Origin: Streptomyces coffeae
GTDB lineage: Bacteria; Actinomycetota; Actinomycetes; Streptomycetales; Streptomycetaceae
Direction: 5' to 3'
Assembly (NCBI RefSeq): GCF_016741875.1
Contig: NZ_JAERRF010000043.1
Coordinates: forward strand, 1-55,593
DNA length: 55,593 nucleotides
The notes under the pieces were generated by a model. It was not told the DNA's origin, made no database searches, and was given only the letters and a program-made list of their open reading frames with translations. Numbering within the stretch: position 1 is the first letter of the stretch; every line of letters starts with the position of its first letter. Of this stretch, positions 42,496-50,965 are shown piece after piece. Made by a program: the position numbers and the translations under genes.

Positions 42496-43422
42496 TCAGA
42501 CAAAGACAGCCAGGCTCTTGGCCTTGCCCTTCGACTCCTCCACCAGGGCCAGGAAGCGCCCGTCCGGATCGAAGGCGGCCACCGGACCGCCCGGCCCCTC
42601 CCCCGGCGGCACCGGGGGCATCGCGATCCGTACGCCGTTGCCCAGCAGCCGGGCCTGGTCGGCGTCCACGTCCCAGCGCGGGAAGGCGGCCGCGGCGGCC
42701 TCCGCGATGGGCATGATCGTCAGGGACTCCTCCAGCCGCTCCAGCGTCTCGGCCGCCGCCAGCCCGTACGGCCCGACCCGGGTGCGCCGCAGCGCCGTCA
42801 GATGGCCGCCGACGCCCAGCCCGGCGCCCAGGTCGCGGGCGAGCGCCCGGATATAGGTGCCGGAGGAGCAGACGACCGTGACGTCCAGGTCCAGGACGGC
42901 GGTGCCGTCCTCCGCCTTCGTCTCGCGGTGCTCGTGCAGCGCGAAGGACGAGACGGTCACCGGGCGCGCCGGGATATCGAAGTCCTCGCCCTCGCGGGCC
43001 CGCGCGTAGGACCGCTTGCCGTCGATCTTGATGGCGCTGACCTTGGACGGCACCTGCTGGATGTCGCCGGTCAGTGCGGCGATCCCGGCCTGGACCGCGC
43101 CGAGTTCGACCCCGGCCGCCCCGTGCGCGGCGGTGATCTCCCCCTCCGCGTCATCGGTGACGGTGGTCTGGCCGAGCCGGATGGTGGCCGTGTACTCCTT
43201 CTCGGTCAGCGCCAGGTGGCCGAGCAGCCGGGTGGCCTTCTCGACGCCGAGCACCAGGACGCCGGTGGCCATGGGGTCCAGCGTGCCGGCATGGCCGACC
43301 CGCCGCGTCCCGGCGAAGCGGCGCATCCTGGCGACGACGTCGTGCGAGGTGTAACCGGCCGGTTTGTCGACGATCACCAGGCCGTCCGGAGCACCGGAGC
43401 CGGCCCTGCCCTTGCGCGTCAT
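42496..43422 (-). CDS. truB: tRNA pseudouridine(55) synthase
   Basis: This encodes a 308-aa enzyme that converts U55 of tRNA to pseudouridine. The catalytic aspartate is in HAGTLDPMATGVLVLG; DKPAGYTSHDVVARMR, the KSYARAREG-like RNA-contact segment and the C-terminal PUA-type region are present. Its ATG overlaps the rbfA stop codon as ATGA, so the two are translationally coupled. Standard position after infB-rbfA. Confidence 0.95.
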   Translation of the reverse strand: MTRKGRAGSGAPDGLVIVDKPAGYTSHDVVARMRRFAGTRRVGHAGTLDPMATGVLVLGVEKATRLLGHLALTEKEYTATIRLGQTTVTDDAEGEITAAHGAAGVELGAVQAGIAALTGDIQQVPSKVSAIKIDGKRSYARAREGEDFDIPARPVTVSSFALHEHRETKAEDGTAVLDLDVTVVCSSGTYIRALARDLGAGLGVGGHLTALRRTRVGPYGLAAAETLERLEESLTIMPIAEAAAAAFPRWDVDADQARLLGNGVRIAMPPVPPGEGPGGPVAAFDPDGRFLALVEESKGKAKSLAVFV

Positions 43423-43892
43423 ACGTCCGAGGAGCCCTTGGCGTCGTTCTCGTTCCCGTCCTCGTCCGCGGTCTCGCCGGGCTTGCGGTACGGGTCGGCG
43501 TCACCGGCGTACTCGGCGCCCGAGGACGCCTCGCGGACCTGCGCGTCGGCCGCCTTGGCCTTGGTGAGCAGATCGTCGATGGTGCGGGCGTTGTCCGGGA
43601 GGGCGTCGGGGACGAACGTCAGGGTGGGGGTGAACCGCACCCCGGTCTGACGGCCGACCTCGGAACGCAGCACGCCCTTGGCGCTCTCCAGGGCCGCGGC
43701 GGAGGCGGCGCGCTCCTCGTCGTCGCCGAAGACCGTGTAGAAGACGGTCGCCTCCCGCAGATCGCCGGTGATCCGGGTGTCCGTGATGGTCACATAGCCG
43801 AGCCGCGGGTCCTTGATCCGCCGCTGAAGGGTCTCCGCGACCACAACCCGGATGCGGTCCGCCAGCTTGCGTGCCCGCGCGGTGTCGGTCAT
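43419..43892 (-). CDS. rbfA: 30S ribosome-binding factor RbfA
   Basis: This encodes a 157-aa KH-fold protein that assists 30S maturation and 16S 5' end processing. The core reads RIRVVVAETLQRRIKDPRLGYVTITDTRIT, followed by a variable acidic tail (about residues 120-157) typical of actinobacterial versions. ATG 43892 follows GAGAGAAG. It sits between the DUF503 gene and truB. Confidence 0.94.
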   Translation of the reverse strand: MTDTARARKLADRIRVVVAETLQRRIKDPRLGYVTITDTRITGDLREATVFYTVFGDDEERAASAAALESAKGVLRSEVGRQTGVRFTPTLTFVPDALPDNARTIDDLLTKAKAADAQVREASSGAEYAGDADPYRKPGETADEDGNENDAKGSSDV

Positions 43893-43977
43893 GCGTCTTC
43901 TTCTCTCTTCTTCGCTTCGGTCATCGATGGCCGGGGCGGTCGTCGACGGTGGTCGTCACCGCCGGGTTCCCCGTCCG

Positions 43978-44274
43978 TCACTCGTCATCGCCGCTGTGGA
44001 ACCGCCGTCGTACCGACAGCAGCTCCACCTCCGGCCGCCCCGCGACCAGGCGCTCACAGCGGTCCAGAACGTCCGAGAGGTGGCCCGGATCCCCGGAGAC
44101 CACCGCGAGGGCGATCTGCGCCCTGCGATAGAGGTCCTGGTCGCCGACCTCCGCCACGCTCACCGCGAACTTGCGGTGCAGCTCGGCGACGATCGGCCGG
44201 ACGACGGAGCGCTTCTCCTTCAGCGACCGTACGTCGCCAAGGAGCAGGTCAAAGGACAACGTCCCTACATACAT
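43978..44274 (-). CDS. DUF503 (YlxP-like) protein
   Basis: This encodes a 98-aa protein. MYVGTLSFDLLLGDVRSLKEKRSVVRPIV is the recognisable start of the DUF503 family, whose members lie between infB and rbfA in many Gram-positive bacteria. In Bacillus the equivalent (ylxP) has been linked to ribosome assembly. I chose ATG 44274, which lies after the infB terminator; its ribosome-binding site is weak (GGA). Function here is inferred from position. Confidence 0.88.
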   Translation of the reverse strand: MYVGTLSFDLLLGDVRSLKEKRSVVRPIVAELHRKFAVSVAEVGDQDLYRRAQIALAVVSGDPGHLSDVLDRCERLVAGRPEVELLSVRRRFHSGDDE

Positions 44275-44351
44275 GCAGTCCGGGTCAAGCCACCCGTGGG
44301 GCCTTGAAGGTGCGGGCTTGGTGCAGGCTCCTCGAACCGTACACGCAAGGG

Positions 44352-44392
44352 CCGGGGCCGATCGACGGAAATTTCCCGCCGACCGGCCCCGG
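44352..44392 (-). terminator. infB terminator or attenuator
   Basis: An 8-bp perfect outer stem (44352-44359 with 44385-44392) with an imperfect inner stem carrying A-C mismatches. It lies 15 bp past the infB stop codon and before the DUF503 gene. Read-through must occur or the downstream genes have their own promoter. Confidence 0.6.
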
Positions 44393-44407
44393 ATGAGAGG
44401 CAGCGCG

Positions 44408-47400
44408 TCAGCCGCGCGGCTTCTCGCGCATCTCGTACGTCGCGATGACGTCGTCGATCTTGATGTCGTTGTAGCTGCCGAGGTTGATACCGCCCTCGAA
44501 GCCTTCGCGAATCTCGGTGACGTCGTCCTTGAAGCGGCGCAGGCCCTCGATGTTGAGGTTCTCCGCGACCACCTTGCCGTCGCGGATGAGACGGGCCTTG
44601 GTGTTCCGCTTGACCTCGCCGGAGCGGATGAGCACACCCGCGATGTTGCCCAGCTTGGACGAGCGGAAGATCTCGCGGATCTCCGCCGTACCGAGCTCGA
44701 CCTCTTCGTACTCCGGCTTCAGCATGCCCTTCAGGGCCGCCTCGATCTCCTCGATCACCTGGTAGATGACCGAGTAGTAGCGGACGTCCACGCCCTCGCG
44801 CTCGGCCATCTGCGTGGCACGCCCGTCGGCGCGCACGTTGAAGCCGATGACGATGGCGTCGGAGCCGGTCGCCAGGTCGATGTCGGTCTCGGTGACCGCA
44901 CCCACACCGCGGTGCAGGACGCGCAGGTCGACCTCTTCGCCGACGTCGAGCTGGAGCAGGGAGGACTCGAGGGCCTCCACCGAACCGGACGCGTCGCCCT
45001 TGATGATGAGGTTGAGCTGCTGCACCTGACCGGCCTTGAGCACCTTGTCCAGGTCCTCCAGGGAGACCCGGCGGGTGCGCTTGGCGAAGGCCGCGTTGCG
45101 CTCGCGCGCCGCGCGCTTCTCGGCGATCTGGCGGGCGGTGCGGTCCTCGTCGACAACGAGGAAGTTGTCGCCCGCGCCGGGCACGTTGGTCAGACCGAGC
45201 ACCAGGACCGGAGTGGCCGGACCGGCCTCTTCCAGGGCGTTGCCGTTGTCGTCGAGCATCGCCCGGACGCGGCCGTAGGCGTCGCCCGCGACCATGGTGT
45301 CGCCGACCCGCAGGGTGCCGCGCTGGACCAGCACGGTGGCCACGGCGCCGCGGCCACGGTCGAGGTGGGCCTCGATCGCGATGCCCTGCGCGTCCTGCTC
45401 CGCGTTGGCGCGCAGGTCGAGCGAGGCGTCCGCGGTGAGGATCACGGCCTCCAGCAGGCTGTCGATGTGCAGCCCCTGCTTGGCGGAGATGTCGACGAAC
45501 ATGGTCTCGCCGCCGTACTCCTCGGCCACCAGACCGTACTCGGTCAGCTGACCGCGCACCTTGGTCGGGTCCGCGCCCTCGACGTCGATCTTGTTGACCG
45601 CGACCACGATCGGCACATCGGCCGCCTTGGCGTGGTTCAGCGCCTCGATCGTCTGGGGCATCACACCGTCGTTGGCCGCCACCACGAGGATCGCGATGTC
45701 GGTCGACTTGGCACCACGGGCACGCATGGCGGTGAACGCCTCGTGACCCGGGGTGTCAATGAAGGTGATCTTGCGCTCTTCCTCGTTGACCTCGGTCGAG
45801 ACCTGGTAGGCACCGATGTGCTGGGTGATGCCACCGGCCTCGCCCGCGACCACGTTGGTCTTGCGGATCGCGTCCAGCAGTCGGGTCTTACCGTGGTCGA
45901 CGTGACCCATGACGGTCACGACCGGCGGACGGGAGACGAGCATGTCCTCGCCGCCCTCGTTCTCGCCGAACTCGATGTCGAAGGACTCGAGAAGCTCGCG
46001 GTCCTCCTCCTCCGGGCTGACGATCTCGACGACGTAGTTCATCTCGTCGGCGAGCAGCTGAAGCGTCTCGTCGGAGACCGACTGGGTCGCGGTGACCATC
46101 TCGCCGAGGTTGAGCATCACGGCGACCAGCGACGCCGGGTTGGCGTTGATCTTCTCCGCGAAGTCGGTGAGCGAAGCACCACGCGACAGCCGGACCGTCT
46201 GGCCGTTGCCGCGCGGCAGCATCACGCCGCCGACGGACGGGGCCTGCATGGCCTCGTACTCCTGGCGCCTCTGCCGCTTCGACTTGCGGCCGCGGCGCGC
46301 GGGACCGCCGGGACGGCCGAACGCGCCCTGCGTGCCACCACGGCCACCGGGACCACCCGGACGACCGCCGAAGCCGGGACGGCCACCGCCGCCACCGAAG
46401 CCGCCGCCACCACCGGGACGACCGGCGAAGCCGCCGCCACCACCGGGACGACCGCCGCCGCCACCACCGGGACGACCGGCGAAGCCGCCGCCACCACCGG
46501 GACGACCGCCGCCGCCACCACCGGGACGACCGGCACCGCCGGGACCGCGACCGCCGCCGCCACCGGGGCCCGGACGCGGGCCCGCGGCGGGACGCTGCGG
46601 CATCATGCCCGGGTTCGGACGCGGACCCCCGGGGCCGCCGCCGGGACGCGGGCCGCCACCCTGGGCGCCCTGCGGACGGGGCATCTGGCCCGGAGTGGGC
46701 CGGGGACCGCCGGGGCCGCCCTGACCGCGGCCGGGACCGCCCTGACCGCCCTGCGGGCGCGGGCCGGGGCCACCCTGGCCTCCGGGACGCGGGGCGCCGC
46801 CGGGACGGGGCGCCTGCGGGCGCGCCATACCGGTCGAACCACCGGACGTGAAGGGGTTGTTGCCCGGCCGCGGACCGGCCGGACGGCCGCCCGGACGCGG
46901 ACCGCGCTCGCCACCGGGGCGCGGTGCGCCGGAACGGGCACCCTGGCCGCCCTGGCCCTGACCACCCTGGCCCTGGCCCGGAGCACCCGGACGGGCGGGG
47001 CGCGGACCGGGCGTGGCACCCGGCTTCGCGGGCGCGCCCGGCTTGGCCTGGCCCGGCTTGGGACCGGCGGCCGCCGCCGGGGCGGTGAACTCGGGCTGCT
47101 GCGGTGCCGCGGGCTGCTGCGGTGCCGCCGGCTGCTGCGGTGCCACGGGCTGCGCCGGACCCGGCTTGGGGCCGGGGGCCGGACGGGCTGCGGGCGTGGG
47201 ACGCGGGCCCGGGGTGGGCGCCGCGGGTGTGCTGCGGGGGCCCTCGGCGGCGGCCGGCTTGGGGCCGGGCGTCGGGGGCTTGGGGGCAGCCGGACGGGCC
47301 GAAGCACCCGGACCGGGTGTCGGCGGCTTGGCGGGCGTCGCCTTGCGCGGCGCCGAGGGCTTGCCTGCGGCGCGGCCGGAACCGTTGCCGCCCTGGAATG

Positions 47401-47545
47401 CGTCAGTCAACTTGCGCACAACCGGCGCCTCGATGGTCGAGGACGCCGAACGTACAAATTCACCGAGTTCTTGGAGCTTGGCCATGACGACCTTGCTCTC
47501 AACTCCGAACTCCTTGGCGAGTTCGTATACCCGGACCTTAGCCAC
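44408..47545 (-). CDS. infB: Translation initiation factor IF-2
   Basis: This encodes a 1045-aa GTPase that brings initiator tRNA to the 30S subunit. The IF2_N domain is at 1-52 (MAKVRVYELAKEFGVESK). A roughly 400-residue Pro/Gly/Arg linker follows, containing short GRPGGGGG repeats. Then come a second IF2_N domain, the G domain (GHVDHGKT, DTPGHEAF, NKID) and domains II-IV. Long linkers are usual in Streptomyces. Start GTG 47545 behind AAAGGAGCG. It lies in the rimP-nusA-ylxR-infB order found across bacteria. Confidence 0.96.
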   Translation of the reverse strand: MAKVRVYELAKEFGVESKVVMAKLQELGEFVRSASSTIEAPVVRKLTDAFQGGNGSGRAAGKPSAPRKATPAKPPTPGPGASARPAAPKPPTPGPKPAAAEGPRSTPAAPTPGPRPTPAARPAPGPKPGPAQPVAPQQPAAPQQPAAPQQPEFTAPAAAAGPKPGQAKPGAPAKPGATPGPRPARPGAPGQGQGGQGQGGQGARSGAPRPGGERGPRPGGRPAGPRPGNNPFTSGGSTGMARPQAPRPGGAPRPGGQGGPGPRPQGGQGGPGRGQGGPGGPRPTPGQMPRPQGAQGGGPRPGGGPGGPRPNPGMMPQRPAAGPRPGPGGGGGRGPGGAGRPGGGGGGRPGGGGGFAGRPGGGGGGRPGGGGGFAGRPGGGGGFGGGGGRPGFGGRPGGPGGRGGTQGAFGRPGGPARRGRKSKRQRRQEYEAMQAPSVGGVMLPRGNGQTVRLSRGASLTDFAEKINANPASLVAVMLNLGEMVTATQSVSDETLQLLADEMNYVVEIVSPEEEDRELLESFDIEFGENEGGEDMLVSRPPVVTVMGHVDHGKTRLLDAIRKTNVVAGEAGGITQHIGAYQVSTEVNEEERKITFIDTPGHEAFTAMRARGAKSTDIAILVVAANDGVMPQTIEALNHAKAADVPIVVAVNKIDVEGADPTKVRGQLTEYGLVAEEYGGETMFVDISAKQGLHIDSLLEAVILTADASLDLRANAEQDAQGIAIEAHLDRGRGAVATVLVQRGTLRVGDTMVAGDAYGRVRAMLDDNGNALEEAGPATPVLVLGLTNVPGAGDNFLVVDEDRTARQIAEKRAARERNAAFAKRTRRVSLEDLDKVLKAGQVQQLNLIIKGDASGSVEALESSLLQLDVGEEVDLRVLHRGVGAVTETDIDLATGSDAIVIGFNVRADGRATQMAEREGVDVRYYSVIYQVIEEIEAALKGMLKPEYEEVELGTAEIREIFRSSKLGNIAGVLIRSGEVKRNTKARLIRDGKVVAENLNIEGLRRFKDDVTEIREGFEGGINLGSYNDIKIDDVIATYEMREKPRG
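46400..46531 (-). repeat. Short tandem repeats in infB
   Basis: Five near-identical copies of a 24-bp core start at 46400, 46430, 46454, 46484 and 46508, alternating 30- and 24-bp periods. They encode the glycine-rich GRPGGGGG linker of IF-2. Copy number probably varies between strains by slippage. Confidence 0.85.
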
Positions 47546-47696
47546 TTCGCTCCTTTGAGGTCCGGGTTACGCCGGACCGTCGCTACTTCATGGGCGTACT
47601 CATCGCGTACTCATCGAGTGCTCATCGCAATCTCGACCTACTTCCGACTCGCGAGGTACCTGACCGCACGGTGTCCCGTGCCGTTCTTCCAACTAC

Positions 47697-47984
47697 TTAC
47701 GGTGATGCCTGCTCACCCTGCTCGACATAGCGGCGCACGTCCGTGGTGTCGAGCGCCCCCGGCCCCCTGAAGGCCCGAGGAAAAGCCCGGCGGCGGACCG
47801 CCAGGTCGAGGCAGACCGGTGTGGGGTGCACATACGCACCCCGACCGGGCAGCGTACCGCGCCGATCGGGGACACAAACGCCCTCGACCGCCACGATGCG
47901 CAGCAGATCCTTCTTGGCCGCCCGATCCCGGCATCCCACGCAGGTTCTCTCAGGGCAGGCACGAGCACGCGCGCGGCCAGACAC
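47697..47984 (-). CDS. YlxR family (DUF448) RNA-binding protein
   Basis: This encodes a 95-aa protein. The motif RTCVGCRDRAAKKDLLRIVAVEG and the later GRGAYVHPTP are the YlxR signature. YlxR lies between nusA and infB in most Gram-positive bacteria and binds RNA, with an RNase P-related role reported in some. Start GTG 47984 with GGGAGG at a slightly long spacing. It is separated from infB by 151 bp, so infB may also have its own promoter. Confidence 0.88.
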   Translation of the reverse strand: MSGRARARACPERTCVGCRDRAAKKDLLRIVAVEGVCVPDRRGTLPGRGAYVHPTPVCLDLAVRRRAFPRAFRGPGALDTTDVRRYVEQGEQASP

Positions 47985-48081
47985 TGCTTAAGTCTACCTC
48001 CCTGTACCGACCTCACCCCTCGGGGGGAGTGATCGAACGATTACTCGTTTTCGGCTGGATTCCGGGCCACAGCGGCTTGAA

Positions 48082-49074
48082 TCAGCCTTGATCACCGGGC
48101 TGTTCGGTGTCGGGCCGGATGTCGATCCGCCACCCGGTCAGCCGCGCCGCGAGCCGGGCGTTCTGCCCTTCCTTCCCGATGGCGAGGGACAGCTGGTAGT
48201 CCGGCACGGTGACACGCGCCGAGCGCGCCGCCAGATCCACCACCTCGACCTTGCTCACCCGCGCGGGGGACAGCGCGTTGGCGACCAGCTCGGCGGGGTC
48301 GTCCGACCAGTCGACGATGTCGATCTTCTCGCCGTGCAGTTCGGCCATCACACTGCGCACCCGGCCGCCCATCGGGCCGATGCACGCACCCTTGGCGTTC
48401 AGACCCGAACGGGTGGATCTGACCGCGATCTTGGTCCGGTGACCGGCCTCGCGGGCGATGGCCGCGATCTCCACCGAGCCGTCCGCGATCTCCGGCACCT
48501 CGAGCGCGAAGAGCTTCTTCACCAGATTGGGATGGGTACGCGAAAGGGTCACCGACGGACCGCGCACGCCCTTGACGACGCGGACGACATAGGTCCGCAG
48601 CCGGGTGCCGTGGGCGTAGTCCTCACCGGGCACCTGCTCCTGCACCGGCAGGATGGCCTCCAGCCGGCCGATGTCCACCAGCACGTTCTTCGGGTCCTTG
48701 CCCTGCTGGACAACACCGGCGACCACATCGCCCTCACGCCCCGCGTACTCGCCGAAGGTGATCTCCTCCTCGGCGTCCCGCAGCCGCTGGAGGATGACCT
48801 GCTTGGCGGTCATCGCGGCGATCCGGCCGAAACCGGAGGGGGTGTCATCGAACTCGCGGGGCTCGGCGCCCTCCTCCAGGTCCTCGGCGTCCTCCTGGGC
48901 CCACACCGTCACATGGCCGGTGTTGCGGTCCAGCTGCACGCGGGCGCGGCGGCGGCTTCCCTCGGTGCGGTGGTAGGCGATGAGGAGGGCCGATTCGATC
49001 GCCTCGACCAGCAGGTCGAAGGAAATCTCCTTCTCTCGCACCAGACCCCGCAGGGCACTCATGTCGATGTCCAC
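48082..49074 (-). CDS. nusA: Transcription termination/antitermination factor NusA
   Basis: This encodes a 330-aa RNA-polymerase-binding protein. It has an N-terminal RNAP-binding domain (1-110), an S1 domain (REGDVVAGVVQQGKDPKNVLVDIG), and two KH domains (GACIGPMGGRVRSVMAELHGEKID and AIGKEGQNARLAARLTGWRID). It lacks the acidic C-terminal repeats of E. coli NusA, as is usual in actinobacteria. GTG 49074 lies 2 bp after the rimP stop codon; ATG four codons later is possible. The AGGAGG site is inside rimP. Confidence 0.95.
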   Translation of the reverse strand: MDIDMSALRGLVREKEISFDLLVEAIESALLIAYHRTEGSRRRARVQLDRNTGHVTVWAQEDAEDLEEGAEPREFDDTPSGFGRIAAMTAKQVILQRLRDAEEEITFGEYAGREGDVVAGVVQQGKDPKNVLVDIGRLEAILPVQEQVPGEDYAHGTRLRTYVVRVVKGVRGPSVTLSRTHPNLVKKLFALEVPEIADGSVEIAAIAREAGHRTKIAVRSTRSGLNAKGACIGPMGGRVRSVMAELHGEKIDIVDWSDDPAELVANALSPARVSKVEVVDLAARSARVTVPDYQLSLAIGKEGQNARLAARLTGWRIDIRPDTEQPGDQG

Positions 49075-49076
49075 GG

Positions 49077-49589
49077 CTACGCCTCCTCCTTGCTCTCATC
49101 GCCCTGACCAGCGGGCTTGCGGTTGAACTCGATCTCCACCCGGGCCTTGGAGATCTCCTTGAAGGCCAGCCGCCTGGCGGTGGGCTTGCGCCCCTTCACG
49201 CCGGGCACCTCCACATCGAGCCCCTCGTCGTCCACAGCCGTGATCCGGGCGACCAGCTCGCCGCCGTCGGCCAGCCGGGCCCGCATGAGGCGGCCGGTGG
49301 CACGGCGGTAGTGGCGCGGTTCGTTCAGGGGGCGCTCGGCGCCGGGAGAAGTGACCTCGAGAACGTACGGGGTGGTGCCCATCGCGTCCGTCTCGTCGAG
49401 CGTGCCGGAGATGTCCCGGCTCAGCTCCGCGCAGGTGTCCAGCTGCACGCCGTCGTCGGAGTCCACGACGATCCGGAGCACACGCCGCCGGCCGGCGGGG
49501 GTCACCTCGACCTCTTCCAGATCCAGCTCTCGCGCGCTGACGAGCGGTTCCAGCAGTCCGCGCAGCCTCTCGCTCTGGGTGGTGCTCAT
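49077..49589 (-). CDS. rimP: Ribosome maturation factor RimP
   Basis: This encodes a 170-aa protein needed for 30S subunit assembly. YVLEVTSPGAERPLNEPRHYRRATGR is the family core, and LRIVVDSDDGVQLDTCAELSRDIS precedes it. ATG 49589 follows GAGGAG. It is the first gene of the rimP-nusA-ylxR-infB block and faces the divergent lipoprotein gene over 185 bp. Confidence 0.93.
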   Translation of the reverse strand: MSTTQSERLRGLLEPLVSARELDLEEVEVTPAGRRRVLRIVVDSDDGVQLDTCAELSRDISGTLDETDAMGTTPYVLEVTSPGAERPLNEPRHYRRATGRLMRARLADGGELVARITAVDDEGLDVEVPGVKGRKPTARRLAFKEISKARVEIEFNRKPAGQGDESKEEA

Positions 49590-49774
49590 CCGGGTGACTC
49601 CTCGGCCGCGTGTGCTGTTGTGGGAAGGTCGCGTCTCAGCTCAAAGCCTATCTGTTCCAGCGGCGGGCTGACGATTCGGTGGGCGCTGCCGGGCTTCGGG
49701 CCCCCGCGCGGGTACGCTCGCCTGCTGTGATCACTAACGGCGGCCGGGAGCTGCCGCAGCCCGGAAAGAGGAAC

Positions 49775-50383
49775 GTGTCGATCAGCACGCCCCCACCAGG
49801 CCCCCCGTCCCCCACCGGCACCTCCCCCACGCCCCTCGCCTCGGGCGCGGGAACGCCCCCGCGGCGCGCGCTGCTGCTCGGCGGCGGAGCGCTGGGGGCC
49901 CTCGCGCTGCTGAGCGGCTGCTCCGACGACTCCGAGACCCGGCCCGACACCGGCGGGGGCGCGAGCGTCGCAAAACTCCGCGCCACCGGCGCGCGGGATT
50001 CCACCGCACTACTGACGCGCTACGACGCGACCGTGGACGCGCACCCCGCCCTTGCGAAGCGCCTGGCACCGCTGCGGGCGGAGACGGCACGGCACGCCGC
50101 CGCGTTCCGCGGCCACGAGCGGTCCGCCTCCCCCACCGGGTCCGGGGCGCCCTCGGCGTCGGCGTCCGCATCGGCGTCCGCGCGGCGGGAGCGGCCGCCC
50201 GCGGTGCCCAAGGACGAGAAGCAGGCCCTCGCCGCGCTCGCCCAGGCCGAGCGGCACATCGCCGACGCCCGCACCACCGCCCTCGTCACCGCGCCGCCCG
50301 AACTCGCCCGGCTGCTGGCCTCCGTCGCGGCCTGCGGCGCCGCCCATGTGTATCTCCTGGCCCAGGGCGACCCGGGTTCATGA
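49775..50383 (+). CDS. Lipoprotein of unknown function
   Basis: This encodes a 202-aa protein. A Pro-rich N-terminus leads to PPRRALLLGGGALGALALLSGC, a twin-arginine-like lipoprotein signal with lipobox LSGC near residue 49. The mature part is helical, with an Ala/Ser-rich low-complexity insert. The start is GTG 49775 (AAAGAGGAAC upstream). It lies 21 bp before the ferritin-like DUF4439 gene, so the two form an operon. I recognise no catalytic domain. It may bind the same partner as that protein at the outer face of the membrane. Confidence 0.75.
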   Translation: MSISTPPPGPPSPTGTSPTPLASGAGTPPRRALLLGGGALGALALLSGCSDDSETRPDTGGGASVAKLRATGARDSTALLTRYDATVDAHPALAKRLAPLRAETARHAAAFRGHERSASPTGSGAPSASASASASARRERPPAVPKDEKQALAALAQAERHIADARTTALVTAPPELARLLASVAACGAAHVYLLAQGDPGS

Positions 50384-50404
50384 CCACCGTGAAGGGGTAC
50401 TGAC

Positions 50405-50908
50405 ATGGCCTCTCGACCAGGTCGTACGGCCGGCGGCAGCCGCGCCGCGGCGCTCAGAGCCGCACAGGCCGCGCTCGCCGCCGAACACGCCGCCGTCTAC
50501 GGCTACGGCGTCGTCGGCGGCCGGATCGGCGACAACCGTCTCGCGGAGGCCCGCGAGGGGTACGCGGCGCACCGCGCACGCCGGGACGCGCTCGTCCGCA
50601 CCGTGCGCGACCTCGGCGGCACCCCCGCGGGCGCGGCGCCCGCCTACGCGCTGCCCTTCGCCGTACCGGACGCGGCCGCCGCGGTGCGGCTCGCCGCGGA
50701 GCTGGAGAGCCGTATCGCCGCCGTCTACGCCGATCTCGTACGGGCGGGTGACGCCTCGCTGCGCCGTCAGGCGGCGGGCGCGCTGCGTGAGGCGGCGGTC
50801 CGGGCGGTGCGCTGGCGCGGCAGCGGCGTAGCCTTCCCTGGACTCACCGAACACGCTGCCTCGGCCGCCCCGTCCTCGTCGGCGAGCGGTCCGGCCGACG
50901 CGCTGTGA
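50405..50908 (+). CDS. Ferritin-like domain protein (DUF4439)
   Basis: This encodes a 167-aa four-helix protein. LRAAQAALAAEHAAVYGYGVVGGRI and the later ELESRIAAVYADLVRAGD are typical of DUF4439, a ferritin-like family common in actinobacteria. EH and E-containing helices could supply metal ligands, but a full diiron motif is not obvious. AAGGGG precedes the ATG. It lies between the lipoprotein and phosphotransferase-like genes, all rightward. Function unknown. Confidence 0.8.
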   Translation: MASRPGRTAGGSRAAALRAAQAALAAEHAAVYGYGVVGGRIGDNRLAEAREGYAAHRARRDALVRTVRDLGGTPAGAAPAYALPFAVPDAAAAVRLAAELESRIAAVYADLVRAGDASLRRQAAGALREAAVRAVRWRGSGVAFPGLTEHAASAAPSSSASGPADAL

Positions 50909-50965
50909 CGGGGCCGTGAAGCGAACGGTGATGGTGATGACATTGATGGAGGGGACGGCTCAGGC

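Noticed and set aside
46381..46540. CRISPR-like repeats
   Set aside because: The repeats lie in frame within infB, have no unique spacers and encode the Gly-rich linker.
44171..47770. A long open frame of about 1200 codons antisense to infB, with several similar antisense frames elsewhere (for example 263-2113, 7487-9916 and 38073-40985)
   Set aside because: High-GC codon bias keeps the opposite frames open. Their proteins are Arg/Gly/Val-rich without domains, have no ribosome-binding sites and mirror recognised genes.
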